This document shows positions 48,290 through 59,856 of a stretch of DNA of 64,000 bases, in pieces (within the stretch, counting starts at the first letter, position 1; each line of letters starts with the position of its first letter). The position numbers were made by a program, and so were the translations under genes. The notes under the pieces were generated by a model, which was not told the DNA's origin, searched no databases, and was given only the letters and a program-made list of their open reading frames with translations. The stretch is from an uncultured Sphingomonadales bacterium (GTDB lineage Bacteria; Pseudomonadota; Alphaproteobacteria; Sphingomonadales; Rhodothalassiaceae): NCBI GenBank assembly GCA_947499155.1, contig CANMND010000002.1, positions 248,001 through 312,000 on the forward strand, read 5' to 3'.

Positions 48290-49571
48290 CTTCTGCCGCC
48301 TTTATGAAAGGAAGGGGATCGACCAGTTCGCCATTCAGTCGGACTTCCCAATGTAAGTGAGTGCCAGTAGAGCGACCCGTCGTGCCCATCTCGCCAATTT
48401 TTTGGCCACGATCGACAGTATCGCCAACTTTGACAGACAAGCGCTTCATATGACCATACCGGGTACGAAAGCCGTTTCCATGATCAAGTTCTATCATCAA
48501 TCCATAGGCTGGAGCACGCCCTGACTTGACGACACGTCCAGATCCCGCTGCCAGAATGGGCTCGCCGGTCCATCCCGCCATATCCACACCAGAATGCGTG
48601 GCCCAGCTTTTACGAAATGGGTCTTTGCGCTTACCAAAATTGCTGGAGATATAGTAATTATCTGCAGGAATTCGACTTGGAATAGAAGACAGTATCAACT
48701 TGTAACTATCTAGGTCATTAGCGAGTTCACTTAAGGTGTGAAAAGTTCCAGATGCAAAAGCTGCATCCACATTCATTAGTGGGCCACCCATACTTACCGA
48801 GGCATTGCCCGTAAGTGAAGCCCACTGATCAAGGGAAAGGCCAAGACGTTCGACAACTGCTTGATGGCTGCCAATCTTTTCTCTTTCTTTGTCTATAAGA
48901 ATTCGTGCAGTTTTTTCCTGAATTTGTTCAATCCGGGAAAGACGCTCCAGCACCTTATTGGTGCGTTGCTGCACCTTAACTGCATCTGGAACACTATCGG
49001 CCATCGCCTTGTTTACGCCTATAATTGACCCAAGGGACACAGGTCTTTCAGTCCCAGCTATACGCAGGTCTCTCCCAGAAATATGGAGAAAGGCCTCCTT
49101 GCCTTTGTCTTCTTTTACGGCCCGACTTTCATCGGCGACATCATCTTCCATATTGTCGGGCGAAAGATAAACAGGGACCAATTCGCCTTCATCCGTCTCA
49201 CCGCCGATCCGCTCCAGAAGCTTTTGGCGTGATTCAAGACGCTCTGCCCGAAGCAGCGCCTGTGTTTGCAGCCGCTCCAGTTCTACTAACAGTGCATCCA
49301 TCTCGTGTGCTGCATAAGACAATTTCTGTTGTCTTGCTGCCAAACGGCTATCACCTGCCAAAAACGCATAGGATGTACCCAGAGTCCAAAGGCAAATAAC
49401 AATTAAACACGAAGCAATCCCTGTCTGAATGGCAGGTGACAAACGGACAAAGCGTACCTCGCCCTTCGACCTGAAAAATATCTGCCTTTCAGGGAAGATG
49501 TTTTGAAACATGCGCTTGCCTTGGCGCAGGATATGTACCTTATGAATTCGCAAAAGCCTGAATTTTCCCAT
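48249..49571 (-). CDS. M23 family metallopeptidase, membrane-anchored with coiled coil
   Basis: HSGVDMAGWTGEPILAAGSGRVVKSGRAPAYGLMIELDHGNGFRTRYGHMKRLSVKVGDTVDRGQKIGEMGTTGRSTGTHLHWEVRLNGELVDPLPFI. Confidence 0.93.
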   Translation of the reverse strand: MGKFRLLRIHKVHILRQGKRMFQNIFPERQIFFRSKGEVRFVRLSPAIQTGIASCLIVICLWTLGTSYAFLAGDSRLAARQQKLSYAAHEMDALLVELERLQTQALLRAERLESRQKLLERIGGETDEGELVPVYLSPDNMEDDVADESRAVKEDKGKEAFLHISGRDLRIAGTERPVSLGSIIGVNKAMADSVPDAVKVQQRTNKVLERLSRIEQIQEKTARILIDKEREKIGSHQAVVERLGLSLDQWASLTGNASVSMGGPLMNVDAAFASGTFHTLSELANDLDSYKLILSSIPSRIPADNYYISSNFGKRKDPFRKSWATHSGVDMAGWTGEPILAAGSGRVVKSGRAPAYGLMIELDHGNGFRTRYGHMKRLSVKVGDTVDRGQKIGEMGTTGRSTGTHLHWEVRLNGELVDPLPFIKAAEDVYTLQQGGQEKG

Positions 49572-49694
49572 TTTTTATCGTTGTGTATGTCATAACGTAC
49601 TGACCTTTGTCTTTGTCTTAACAATTGGTCAATCTGATTGTTTCCGTCATACGGCAATGAGGAAACGAAGATAAAGCGCGAAAATCAAGAAATT

Positions 49695-50561
49695 TCAGTT
49701 AGCAGAAGGTACCAACGGCTCATAATAATCGGCTGGCAGACCTGCTTTCAGTCGAGCTTCATGATTGAATGGAGGCTTAAGTGCCCCACGAAAATAACTG
49801 CTTACCATAGCTTGAAAGGTGGATTGCGATTCTAATCCGGTATTTTCACAGTGCCAGTCAAACCATCTCTTGCCTTTGGCGACATGCTCCACTTCTTCCG
49901 TGTAAATCACTTGCAAAATTTTGGCACTGGCCGAATCACCTGCTGATTCAAGTCTTGCAATCATAGAAGGCGTTACATCCAGCCCGCGCGCTTCCAAAAC
50001 CATGGGCACTATAGCTAGACGAGCACCAAAATTATCCGCAGTGGCTTCAGCTGATTCCCACAGGCCATCATGGGCAGGCAGATCACCGTAGGAAGCGCCC
50101 AGTTCTGCAAGTCTGCCCTCGATCATCAAAAAATGCCTTGCTTCATCGTCTCCCACTTCCACCCAATCATCAAGAAACGCCTTGGGCATTCCTTTGCCAA
50201 ATCTCGCAACCATGTCCCAGGCAAGGTCGATCGCGTTAAATTCGATATGCGCAATGGCATGAAGAAGCGCGATCCGGCCTTGCAGACTTCCGCCCTTGCT
50301 GCGACGAGGCATATCCCCAGGGCGCCGGATTTCCGGTTTAACAGGTCGGGCAGGGCGTTGAGGCGGCTTGCGGATAAAGGCTGTCGTTAAAGCGCCTGCA
50401 CGCCATGCATCTGCGGCTTGGTGGCTATAGCTGGCCTTAGACGCCGGATCTGACGTCCCAAGAACGCAAAGTGCTGCATCTTCAAGGTTGCGCCAGTCAT
50501 GTGCGCAGACGCGGACTGGGGCAGGCGGGCTGTGATCATTTTCGTTGTCTATACGGTTCAT
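49695..50561 (-). CDS. DUF455 ferritin-like domain protein
   Basis: LLHAIAHIEFNAIDLAWDMVARF, DDEARHFLMIEGRLAELGASYGDLPAHDGLW, IYTEEVEHVAKGKRWF. Confidence 0.9.
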   Translation of the reverse strand: MNRIDNENDHSPPAPVRVCAHDWRNLEDAALCVLGTSDPASKASYSHQAADAWRAGALTTAFIRKPPQRPARPVKPEIRRPGDMPRRSKGGSLQGRIALLHAIAHIEFNAIDLAWDMVARFGKGMPKAFLDDWVEVGDDEARHFLMIEGRLAELGASYGDLPAHDGLWESAEATADNFGARLAIVPMVLEARGLDVTPSMIARLESAGDSASAKILQVIYTEEVEHVAKGKRWFDWHCENTGLESQSTFQAMVSSYFRGALKPPFNHEARLKAGLPADYYEPLVPSAN

Positions 50562-51028
50562 GCCAGTTCACGGGCAGCTTCAAGCACCTCTTCCATATGG
50601 CCTGCCACTTTAACCTTTGGCCAGACACGCGCAATCTGCCCTTCGCGATCAATCAGGAAGGTACTGCGGACAATCCCCATGAAGGTGCGCCCATAGAGCT
50701 TTTTTTCTTGCCAGACACCATAGCGCTCACATGTGTCACTGTTCTCATCGGACAAAAGCCGAATGGCAAGGCCTTGTTTTGCGATAAAATTATCATGACG
50801 CTTCAAGGAATCTTTGGAGACGCCAAGCACGACGGTATCAGCAGCGTCAAACTGATCTTTCAGTTCGGTGAAGCCAATGGCCTGCTTTGTACAACCTGGT
50901 GTGCTGTCTTTAGGATAAAAATAAAGCACCAGTTTCTTGCCGCGAAAATCAGACAGGGACAAAGTCTCGCCCCCGTCAGCGGGAAGGCTGAACGTTGGGG
51001 CAGGTGAACCGGGAACCGGCAGGGTCAT
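50558..51028 (-). CDS. bcp: peroxiredoxin (BCP type)
   Basis: KKLVLYFYPKDSTPGCTKQAIGFTELKDQF; GIVRSTFLIDREGQIARVWPKVKVAGH. Confidence 0.94.
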   Translation of the reverse strand: MTLPVPGSPAPTFSLPADGGETLSLSDFRGKKLVLYFYPKDSTPGCTKQAIGFTELKDQFDAADTVVLGVSKDSLKRHDNFIAKQGLAIRLLSDENSDTCERYGVWQEKKLYGRTFMGIVRSTFLIDREGQIARVWPKVKVAGHMEEVLEAARELA

Positions 51029-51060
51029 AGCGGGTATCTCCTAAGTCAGATGACATATGA

Positions 51061-53985
51061 TCAAAGGGGCAAGGCCGGAATAACATGGTTAAACAGGGTA
51101 TGCACGTCTGTTTGTGTCTTAATCAGGTCACCCCTCAGAGTGGAGTAGTTCGGTCGACCACATGCACGAACGAGTGCCTGACGCAGATCAGGCGCAAACT
51201 GCTCTTCATCCGGCTCGTCTCCCAGTGTCAGGCGCAACAAGCCTTGTACGCCATGATATAGGTCATGGGCGCCCCCCAGGCACCGAGCCTGTTCTTCATC
51301 CAAAGCACCTATGTTTTTTAGATTTTTAATGCAGTCATCAAGTCGCGGTGAAAATATTCCCGGGTGGCCTGCACCATGCGCCAGAAGCAGATACTGTACA
51401 ATGAATTCAAGGTCCACCAGTCCACCACGGACATGCTTCAAACTCCATGGGTTCTTGGTGTTAAATTCCGTGGCAAGGCGATGACGCATGTCGTAAACCG
51501 CAGGAAGAAGGGCATCTTTATCGCGTCGAGCTGTAAGAGTTTTTGTAATTGCCTTTTTCACATCATTTGCAAGACCATCGGGCGTTGCAACAAGACGTGC
51601 GCGTGTCAGCGCCATATGTTCCCAGGTCCAGGCAATATTCTGATAATAGTCAGAAAAAGTCTCAAGTGTCACAACCAGCGGGCCGGACTCTCCTGATGGC
51701 CGCAACCGCGTATCCATGTCCCATAGACGCCCTTCCGGTGTCAAAGCTGTAATCGCAGTAACCAGCGTTTGGCCCAGCCCGCTATAATATTGTGACGGGC
51801 TGATTTTCCTGGGTCCTGAGGAAAGAGTGGCGTTCGGGCCTGGATCATAAAGCATGATGACATCAAGATCAGAGCCAAACGATAATTCGCACCCTCCATA
51901 CTTTCCCATGGCAACAAGAGCTAGGGCTCCGTTGGGAAAGCTACCATAACGGGAGGCGTATTCAGCCTCAACATATGGCAAAAGTGCATCCAGAGTGACA
52001 TCAGCTAGTGCCGTAAGCGCAAGGCTTGTCTCGCGCACATCAGACAAGGCTTCAAGAGCCTGCACACCGATCTGGAATTTTTTTTCGTCAGACCATATGC
52101 GGGCCAGATCCAGCACATCCTGATAATCTCGTGCCCGCTCCAGTGTTCGCTCCAGATCAGCTTTTAATTCAATTGTCTCAGGCAAGGGCTCAAAAAAATC
52201 CGGATCGAGCAACAGATCAACAAGATGCGGGCGCTTGGCCAACACACTGGCCAGGTGAGGGGCTATCCCCATAATTCGGGCAATAAGATCAAACAGAACA
52301 GGGTTTGCCTGAAATAGCGAAAAAAGCTGTACACCTGCGGGAAGCAGCGCCAGAAAGCTGTCAAAAAGTCCAAGCGCCTTGTCTGGTTCCGCAGTCCTTG
52401 AGAAGGCCTGCAAAATAGTCATGAGACTTTGATCCAGAAGCTTTCGGGCACGTTTCGCGCGAAAAGTCCGGTATCGCCCACGTCGCCACCGTTCAATGAT
52501 GGTGAGCATACTGTCCGGATCCCTGTAACCCAGGTCTTCCATAGCTTTGCGAAGGCCGCCTTCACCAAGTCTTGCATGGTCATCAGATTCATGCGGGAGC
52601 AAGGCGTCATAATGCTGAGTTACCAATGAGACATAAAAGGACAACTGCTTTTCAAAGGAAGTACGATCAGGAAATCCACAAAACCGGGCAATGTGCAGCA
52701 GGCCGTCATCAGTGTCTGGCAGTTTATGTGTCTGCTCGTCATTCACCATTTGCAGACGGTGTTCTACCATCCGCAAAAACAGATAGGCAGCCTTCAAATC
52801 GTCACGAGTCTGGTCTGTTATTCGGTTCTCTGCCTCCAGAACCGCCAAGGCCCCAAGTGTATCGGGAATCCGCAATGCCGGTGAACGCCCGCCAGCAATC
52901 AACTGGTTGATTTGAGCGTAAAATTCAATTTCCCTTATCCCGCCAGGCCCAAGTTTTACGTCATATCCAGCTGCCTGAAATGCTCCGTGACGATGGTGGT
53001 TGTGCCGGTGAATTTGGTCTTTTATGGAGTGGATATCTTCTAGCGCTGTATAATCAAGGCTTCTGCGCCAAATGAAGGGATGAAGACGTTCCAGAAAGGC
53101 CGTACCTGCTGCCGTGTCACCTGCACAGACGCGGGCCTTGATCATGGCCGCACGTTCCCAATTCAGGGCGAGGCTTTGATAATAGGCTTCTGCTGCAGAA
53201 ACTGAGATGGCGAGAGGTGTAGCCCCAGGATCAGGCCGTAATCGAAGGTCGGTGCGAAAAACATAACCATCCCCAGTCCGTTCTTCCAGAACCCGCACAA
53301 GATCCTGCGTGAGTCGATTCATGCAGTCAGAAACGGTTTTCTTGCCCTGATAGGGGACCAATTCCCGATCATAGAATACGATAAGATCAATATCGCTTGA
53401 ATAGTTCAGTTCGTAGGCACCAAGCTTACCCATGGCGAGGATGAACAAGCCGCATCGTTCAGCAAGCTTCGCATCAGGCCCTTGTAGCGCACTATCCGGG
53501 CGCACAAGCTCGCCCCTTTCCATTCGATCATGAAGAAGATAGCCAAGAACATAATTCAACACCTTGTCGGTGAAGGCGGACAAGATGTAGGTTACCTTGG
53601 TCAAAGGCCATTCGCCTGTTAGATCAGCCGCAGCAACAAGTAGTGCAATACGGCCCTTTGCCAGACGCAGTTGCCGCATTAGCCCGTCAATGCTATGTGC
53701 TGTCTGGATAGCGGCCTCAAGCTGAGTCATTTCTATCTGAAAAAGATATTCGGGCTTCTCACGAAGAATAGACAGCATGAATGAACTGTGCATCAGCATG
53801 AGCCGTGCCAGATAAGGGCTGTTACCAGCAAGCGCACGAATTAATATGCCAGAATCATCTTTTGCAATAAGGGAGCAATCCTTATCCTCACCCGAAGTTG
53901 AAATGATGTCATAAAGTTTATTATAAACATCACCAGCCTTGACCGAGTCATGCGGTTTGATGGAAAAGTCGGCATGTATCCGCAT
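51061..53985 (-). CDS. glnE: bifunctional glutamine synthetase adenylyltransferase/deadenylyltransferase
   Basis: Two GlnE nucleotidyltransferase domains (LGAYELNYSSDIDLIVFYD, MGKYGGCELSFGSDLDVIMLYD); KLGPGGIREIEFYAQ; 974 aa. Confidence 0.95.
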   Translation of the reverse strand: MRIHADFSIKPHDSVKAGDVYNKLYDIISTSGEDKDCSLIAKDDSGILIRALAGNSPYLARLMLMHSSFMLSILREKPEYLFQIEMTQLEAAIQTAHSIDGLMRQLRLAKGRIALLVAAADLTGEWPLTKVTYILSAFTDKVLNYVLGYLLHDRMERGELVRPDSALQGPDAKLAERCGLFILAMGKLGAYELNYSSDIDLIVFYDRELVPYQGKKTVSDCMNRLTQDLVRVLEERTGDGYVFRTDLRLRPDPGATPLAISVSAAEAYYQSLALNWERAAMIKARVCAGDTAAGTAFLERLHPFIWRRSLDYTALEDIHSIKDQIHRHNHHRHGAFQAAGYDVKLGPGGIREIEFYAQINQLIAGGRSPALRIPDTLGALAVLEAENRITDQTRDDLKAAYLFLRMVEHRLQMVNDEQTHKLPDTDDGLLHIARFCGFPDRTSFEKQLSFYVSLVTQHYDALLPHESDDHARLGEGGLRKAMEDLGYRDPDSMLTIIERWRRGRYRTFRAKRARKLLDQSLMTILQAFSRTAEPDKALGLFDSFLALLPAGVQLFSLFQANPVLFDLIARIMGIAPHLASVLAKRPHLVDLLLDPDFFEPLPETIELKADLERTLERARDYQDVLDLARIWSDEKKFQIGVQALEALSDVRETSLALTALADVTLDALLPYVEAEYASRYGSFPNGALALVAMGKYGGCELSFGSDLDVIMLYDPGPNATLSSGPRKISPSQYYSGLGQTLVTAITALTPEGRLWDMDTRLRPSGESGPLVVTLETFSDYYQNIAWTWEHMALTRARLVATPDGLANDVKKAITKTLTARRDKDALLPAVYDMRHRLATEFNTKNPWSLKHVRGGLVDLEFIVQYLLLAHGAGHPGIFSPRLDDCIKNLKNIGALDEEQARCLGGAHDLYHGVQGLLRLTLGDEPDEEQFAPDLRQALVRACGRPNYSTLRGDLIKTQTDVHTLFNHVIPALPL

Positions 53986-54167
53986 GAGAATTTTCTCATA
54001 TAATTTTCGCCCGCCACAATTATGGCACCAGCGATAGTGAAAACATTAAGAACGGCGTCCGCGCCCCATTCCAAAGGATGCTAAGGGATGCGTCATAGGT
54101 CAAGACAAGCTGCAACAGGACCAGGACTTGATCTGGCCGTGGCTGCCGTAAAAGAAGGAAAGGGCGA

Positions 54168-57100
54168 TTGAAGCGCTGGTTTAAGCGTTTACTCTGGTGC
54201 GTTCTGGGTCTGGTCGCAGTTCCAGTTCTCGTCGTTGCTTTGTCTGTTGCTCGTCTTGCCTATGGACCCGTCTCACTCGGTCCCTTTGCACAATATGCGG
54301 CGATGAAAACCAATGCGGCTTTTCTCGATATCAATCTGGACTTTACCGATATGGTGATGTCATGGGAGCGGGATACAAATACTCTTGAATTTCGTTTCCA
54401 GGAGGTGGCACTTCAAATGCCCGGCGCCAGTGACGGTCGTCCTGTCGCGCGGGTGCCTGAATTATCGATCGTCTTTGATATCAGGCCTTTGATTGAAGGG
54501 AGCATGCGCCCAACCCATGTTCTTATGCGAAAGCCAGAAGTACGGGCTGAGTGGAACGCAGAAGATTTAATCGCATTTCTTGAAGGAGCAGCTGATGAAA
54601 GTTCACACGCTATTTCTTTTGACGTGCCAGAACTGCTTACAGTTTTTATAGACCTTCTGGCCAGCAGATACGATCCCAATGGCCTTTACGCCGGCCTGGA
54701 ACATGTCCATGTTGAAGAAGGGTTGATCGCTCTTACTGAAACCGGATCGGCTGTAGAATGGAGAATCCCTGACGCCGAACTGAGTTTTAGCCGCTCTGGT
54801 GCAGGTTTGGAGGTGGCTGGGGAAGGCCGTCTTTTCACTGATAATGAGACTTTGGCCGGAGCATTTACATTCTCTGCAACAACAAAGCGTAGTGCTGGCG
54901 TCCAGGGCCTGGATTTGCGACTGGATGACGTGAAGCTGCCAGCTCTCGCACGCAATATCCCGGCATTCGACCGATTAGCTGGTATCGACTTGCCTCTGGA
55001 TGCAGATCTTGGGATTGATGTGGGGCCTGCTCCGGAACGTCACGTTGCCATTAGCCTTATGGCAAAAGCTGCAGCGGGATCCTTGCGTCTTCCACCTTGG
55101 TACGAAACTACCCGTACGTTCAATGGTATAGATCTGGCAGCCCTATATGACAGCAAGCGACGTGAGATTGAGTTGACGGGTCTTGTCGCCCAGTTGAATG
55201 ATACGACGCTATTTGTCTCTGGCCAGATGGTGCATGGCAAGTCAGGGCTCCCCGCTATCAACCTCAATGGCGGTTTTGGACAGTTATCCCTGGACAGCTT
55301 AACGACTTATTGGCCCGACGGCTTGGCGCTCGGGGGCAGGCGCTGGATCGCCGATAACCTTGCAAAAGGCGTAATCAAAAACGGAACGCTCCACCTGAAC
55401 CTGCCTGCGAATGATTGGACTATTCAGCAGCAAACTGGGGAAAACTTCCAACTCGCTTTCGCATTTGAAGGTCTGGAAGCTCATGTCCTGCGACCAATGC
55501 CACCTATCCTTGACGCCTCAGGGCAAGGCACTCTGACTTCATCAGGCCTTGCACTGCATATAGATGGCGGACTTGCAGACGGCCTCCCGGTTGCGGGATC
55601 AACCGTCAATCTCACAGGGTTCGACAAACCTGCTCCTCAATATGCGGATATTGCACTCAGAATGAAGGGGCCCGTTCCATCCATCCTGCGTTTGATTGAT
55701 TATGAGCCGCTTGGATACAGCTCGGCTTTTGGAATTCAGCCAGAGACTATTGGCGGTATAGGCGACCTTGAAGCCAAATTAGGTTTTCCGCTGATACGTA
55801 CTTTATCCATGGATGACGTGGAAATTGAGGTTAACGGGACGGTGGACGCTCTTCATGTTCCACATGTCTTCGGACAAAGAGCTCTGGAAGATGGATCTCT
55901 TGATCTCAAAGTCACTCGCCATTCCCTGGCTGCCAGTGGAACAGGTCAATTGGGACCTGCCACGCTTGATATAAACTGGACAGAAACATTTCAGGTTGAG
56001 CCAGGGATGCCCAGCTCACGATTTGATGTTCACACCAAGCTTAATGAACGCGAATTTTCTGAACTGATCGTTGATCCGCGAGGCATGTTCATCGGCGATA
56101 TGGATGTGGACATCGTTCTTAAAGGGAGCGGTCCGGTGATCCGGCATGGCACTGTCATGGCCGACCTGTCCCAAAGCAGGCTTTTAGTCCCCGAGATGGA
56201 TTGGACGAAACCCCTGGATGACCCGGCATCACTGTCATTCCAACTGGATTTTAGCGAGCCTGATCATGTGATACTCCAGGATCTGGATCTGACTGTCGGA
56301 GATGACAGCCTTCAGGGGCAACTGGTATTGAATGCGGTGACAGGTGCCTTTCAGTTTGCCCGTATAGACCGGCTGAAAATGGGGCTGACAGATCTGGGCG
56401 GTGGCATCAGGCAGGAAAGTGATGGCTATACGATCAGGATCAACGGACGGTCTTTGGATGCGCGTCCCTTTCTTGATAATATTAACAGACCCGGAAGGGG
56501 TGTGAACGCCCCAAATGCAACATTTCCACCATTAAGCATAGCTCTTTCACTTGATAGCGTTATCGGCTTGAACGACGTGGACTTCAGCAATCTTGAGGCC
56601 AGCGGTACAAGAGACGACCAGCGCTGGCAGCTTTTAAATCTGCGCATGGCGTTGGATAATGGAAGTGCCATTGCCGCAGATCTTGTGCCTATGGAAAATG
56701 AATCCGCACGGGCTTTGAGCCTGATTGCAGATGATGCTGGACGGACCCTTAAGGGGATGGGGCTTTATCCGAATATCATAGGCGGTGTTCTCAGCCTTGA
56801 CGCACAACTGGTAAACTCTACAGATCACGTGGTGGCAGAAGGACTTGCAAGACTGAAAGACTTTCGTCTGGTCCAAAAAGTAACCATTGAAGCGTCGGAA
56901 GACTTAGAAGACGTTAGCGGCCTTGATAGCTTCATCGGCCCAGAAGGTCTTTATTTCACGACGATGCGACTGCCCTTCAAAGTAAGAAATGGCGTGATTG
57001 ATATCGACGATGCTCGGGCCAACGGCCCCAGACTTGGTCTCACTCTGGAGGGTCAGATTGATGAAAGACTGGAGCAGGTCAATATGAACGGCGTGTTCGT

Positions 57101-57392
57101 GCCTGCTTATGGCTTAAATTCCTTACTGGGAAAGATACCCATTGTTGGCGGGATATTCAGTGGCGGATCTGGTGGAGGTATTTTTGCCGTCAGTTACCGG
57201 GTGAGCGGCAGCACCAAGGACCCGGAAGTCAGAATAAACCCGCTTACAGTCCTGATGCCAGGTATCCTGCGCAAGCCTTTTGAAGGCAGCAAAGGCACTC
57301 TTGACTCCATTCCATCATCACCGGACCTCCCAGACCCACTCCCACCAACACATGACGAAAGTGCCAAAGATCCGCATCCATCGCCGAATTAG
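54168..57392 (+). CDS. DUF3971/AsmA-like (YhdP-type) large membrane-anchored protein
   Basis: TTG start after a GGAAAGGG-like RBS; N-terminal TM; IPIVGGIFSGGSGGGIFAVSYRVSGSTKDPEVRINPLTVLMPGILRKPFE C-terminus typical of the family. Confidence 0.87.
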   Translation: MKRWFKRLLWCVLGLVAVPVLVVALSVARLAYGPVSLGPFAQYAAMKTNAAFLDINLDFTDMVMSWERDTNTLEFRFQEVALQMPGASDGRPVARVPELSIVFDIRPLIEGSMRPTHVLMRKPEVRAEWNAEDLIAFLEGAADESSHAISFDVPELLTVFIDLLASRYDPNGLYAGLEHVHVEEGLIALTETGSAVEWRIPDAELSFSRSGAGLEVAGEGRLFTDNETLAGAFTFSATTKRSAGVQGLDLRLDDVKLPALARNIPAFDRLAGIDLPLDADLGIDVGPAPERHVAISLMAKAAAGSLRLPPWYETTRTFNGIDLAALYDSKRREIELTGLVAQLNDTTLFVSGQMVHGKSGLPAINLNGGFGQLSLDSLTTYWPDGLALGGRRWIADNLAKGVIKNGTLHLNLPANDWTIQQQTGENFQLAFAFEGLEAHVLRPMPPILDASGQGTLTSSGLALHIDGGLADGLPVAGSTVNLTGFDKPAPQYADIALRMKGPVPSILRLIDYEPLGYSSAFGIQPETIGGIGDLEAKLGFPLIRTLSMDDVEIEVNGTVDALHVPHVFGQRALEDGSLDLKVTRHSLAASGTGQLGPATLDINWTETFQVEPGMPSSRFDVHTKLNEREFSELIVDPRGMFIGDMDVDIVLKGSGPVIRHGTVMADLSQSRLLVPEMDWTKPLDDPASLSFQLDFSEPDHVILQDLDLTVGDDSLQGQLVLNAVTGAFQFARIDRLKMGLTDLGGGIRQESDGYTIRINGRSLDARPFLDNINRPGRGVNAPNATFPPLSIALSLDSVIGLNDVDFSNLEASGTRDDQRWQLLNLRMALDNGSAIAADLVPMENESARALSLIADDAGRTLKGMGLYPNIIGGVLSLDAQLVNSTDHVVAEGLARLKDFRLVQKVTIEASEDLEDVSGLDSFIGPEGLYFTTMRLPFKVRNGVIDIDDARANGPRLGLTLEGQIDERLEQVNMNGVFVPAYGLNSLLGKIPIVGGIFSGGSGGGIFAVSYRVSGSTKDPEVRINPLTVLMPGILRKPFEGSKGTLDSIPSSPDLPDPLPPTHDESAKDPHPSPN

Positions 57393-57403
57393 TCAGGATT
57401 TTT

Positions 57404-58654
57404 TTAGACCATTTTCAAAATCACATGGCGCTTGCGGCCAGATGACAGTTTGATCGGGCCTTCCGCGAGATCAGCGGATAATAGCATATGACCTTCGTCA
57501 GTAATTGGCTGGTCATCAATACGGGCACCACCCTGAGAGATAAGCCTGCGCACTTCCTTGCGTGATGATGCCAGGCCCGCCTCAATGAAAAGGTCCAGCA
57601 CGCCAATTCCTTCCAGTAGACGGGATGTGGCCAGTTCCAGAGTTGGCAGTCCTTCAGACATGGCGCCCTGTTCAAAGGTTTCACGCGCCGTACGTTCAGC
57701 CTCACGAGCGGCTTCAACACCACGTGCCAGCCTAGTCGCTTCAAAGGCGAGGATTTTTTTAGCGTCGTTAATCTCGGCTCCGTCCAAAGCTTCCAGGTGC
57801 GCAATTTCGGCCATATCCAATTCCGTGAACAGGCGTAAAAAGCGGCCAACATCGTCGTCCGTGCTGTTACGCCAGAACTGGTAATAGTCATAAGCGGGAA
57901 GGGCATCATCATTGAGCCAGACAGCCCCTTGTGCCGTCTTCCCCATCTTTGTGCCGTCTGATTTTGTAATCAGCGCGCTGGTCACGCCATAAAAGCTTGC
58001 GTCATCCATTCGCCGCCCCAGCTCTATGCCGTTAACGATATTGCCCCATTGATCTGATCCACCAAGCTGCACCTGGCAGTTAAATCTGCGCGACAGTTCA
58101 ACAAAGTCATAGGCCTGAAGAATCATGTAGTTGAATTCAAGAAACGTCATGGGCTGCTCGCGCTCCAGACGCATTTTAACGGAATCAAAAGTCAGCATGC
58201 GATTGATGGTGAAGTGGCGCCCGACATTTTGCAGAAACTCAACATAATTGAGTTCATCAAGCCAGTCCGCATTATTGACCATGACAGCGTCAGTATCACC
58301 GTCACCAAATGTCAGAAAGCGGCTGAAAATACTTTTGATCCCCTCCATATTGGCGGCAATGGCGGTATCATCCAGCTCTTTGCGCATATCGTCCCGTCCC
58401 GTGGGGTCTCCAATACGGGTCGTGCCACCTCCCATCAAGACGATGGGCTTGTGACCAGTCTTTTGCGCCCAGCGCAGCATCATAATCTGTACCAGCGAGC
58501 CCACATGAAGGGACGGCGCTGTGCAGTCAAAGCCGATATAGCAGGGCAGGCTTTTAGACAGCGCCAATTTGTCCAGTCCGTCGGCATCTGTTGTCTGAAA
58601 CAGGAACCCACGTTCATCAAGAACACGCATAAAGTCAGATTTGAATCTCGTCAT
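57404..58654 (-). CDS. tyrS: tyrosyl-tRNA synthetase
   Basis: [60 protein letters not shown]-terminal S4 domain; start at internal ATG 58654. Confidence 0.97.
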   Translation of the reverse strand: MTRFKSDFMRVLDERGFLFQTTDADGLDKLALSKSLPCYIGFDCTAPSLHVGSLVQIMMLRWAQKTGHKPIVLMGGGTTRIGDPTGRDDMRKELDDTAIAANMEGIKSIFSRFLTFGDGDTDAVMVNNADWLDELNYVEFLQNVGRHFTINRMLTFDSVKMRLEREQPMTFLEFNYMILQAYDFVELSRRFNCQVQLGGSDQWGNIVNGIELGRRMDDASFYGVTSALITKSDGTKMGKTAQGAVWLNDDALPAYDYYQFWRNSTDDDVGRFLRLFTELDMAEIAHLEALDGAEINDAKKILAFEATRLARGVEAAREAERTARETFEQGAMSEGLPTLELATSRLLEGIGVLDLFIEAGLASSRKEVRRLISQGGARIDDQPITDEGHMLLSADLAEGPIKLSSGRKRHVILKMV

Positions 58655-58743
58655 TTTGATAATCTTGTCGTATGGGGGTGGACGGGTAAAGCGTGCACGC
58701 GGTGTAGCATGGCTTAGGAGTGACAGGCAATCACAGGTGTATA

Positions 58744-59856
58744 ATGCCAAAGAACGAAAAGACATATTTGGCCCTGGGACTGATGAGCGGGACATCCCGT
58801 GACGGCATAGATGCCGCTCTCATTCGCACCGATGGCCACAATATTATGGAATTGGGACCCGCACTGTCCCGTCCTTATGACCCAGCGTTTCGGGCACGGA
58901 TTGCGGCTGGCATCCGGCTTGCAGCCATTGAAGGCCGTGCTGCGGCCGTAGCCCTGACCCGCCTTGAGGCGGACCTGACAGCACAGCATGCATTTTGTGT
59001 CGATGCCCTGTTAAAAAAAGCTGATCTGAAACCTGCTGATATCGATGTGATCGGTTTTCATGGTCATACCATGCTTCACAATCCCGCCCAGGGCTTTAGC
59101 TGGCAGATGGGCGACGGTGCAGCTCTGGCGCAACAGACCGGAATTGATGTCATAGCCGATTTCAGGAGCCGCGATGTGGAATCAGGGGGTGAGGGCGCAC
59201 CTCTTGCCCCCGCTTATCATCGTGCCTGTTTTCATGACAAGGGCACAGGCCATGCCCGCGTTATTCTCAATATCGGCGGTGTTTCCAATGTCACTTGGGT
59301 GGGGCCGGACAATGAGACGCTGCTGGCATTCGACTGCGGCCCCGGCAATGCCCTGATTGACGATTGGGTGTATGAAAAAACCGGCATGGAGTTTGACGAG
59401 AACGGCCAATTGGCGCGTCAAGGGACCGTCCATAATACCCTTGTTGATCAAGCCATGCTTGATGCCTACTTCACACAAAGCCCACCTAAATCTCTTGACC
59501 GGGACAGGTTTGACAATCGTCTGGTGCGTTCTCTCTCGGCAGAAGATGGAGCCGCCACCCTCACGGCCTTCACTATTGCCGCCATAGCCGCAGCTGAGCA
59601 GCACTTTCCGGCACCTGTTGCCCATTGGTACGTAACCGGTGGTGGACGCCATAACACTATGATCATGGACGGTCTGCGGGAAAAACTGTCAGGGGCAGTG
59701 GAGTCCGTAGATAGCTTGGGGTTGCGTGGTGACTATGTAGAAGCCGAAGCCTTCGGCTATCTTGCAGTTCGCAGCATGAAAGGCTTGCCCATCAGCTGGC
59801 CAGGAACCACAGGGGTGTCAGAACCCTTAACTGGTGGAGTTATGTTCAAGCCTTAG
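58744..59856 (+). CDS. anmK: anhydro-N-acetylmuramic acid kinase
   Basis: [62 protein letters not shown]. Confidence 0.96.
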   Translation: MPKNEKTYLALGLMSGTSRDGIDAALIRTDGHNIMELGPALSRPYDPAFRARIAAGIRLAAIEGRAAAVALTRLEADLTAQHAFCVDALLKKADLKPADIDVIGFHGHTMLHNPAQGFSWQMGDGAALAQQTGIDVIADFRSRDVESGGEGAPLAPAYHRACFHDKGTGHARVILNIGGVSNVTWVGPDNETLLAFDCGPGNALIDDWVYEKTGMEFDENGQLARQGTVHNTLVDQAMLDAYFTQSPPKSLDRDRFDNRLVRSLSAEDGAATLTAFTIAAIAAAEQHFPAPVAHWYVTGGGRHNTMIMDGLREKLSGAVESVDSLGLRGDYVEAEAFGYLAVRSMKGLPISWPGTTGVSEPLTGGVMFKP

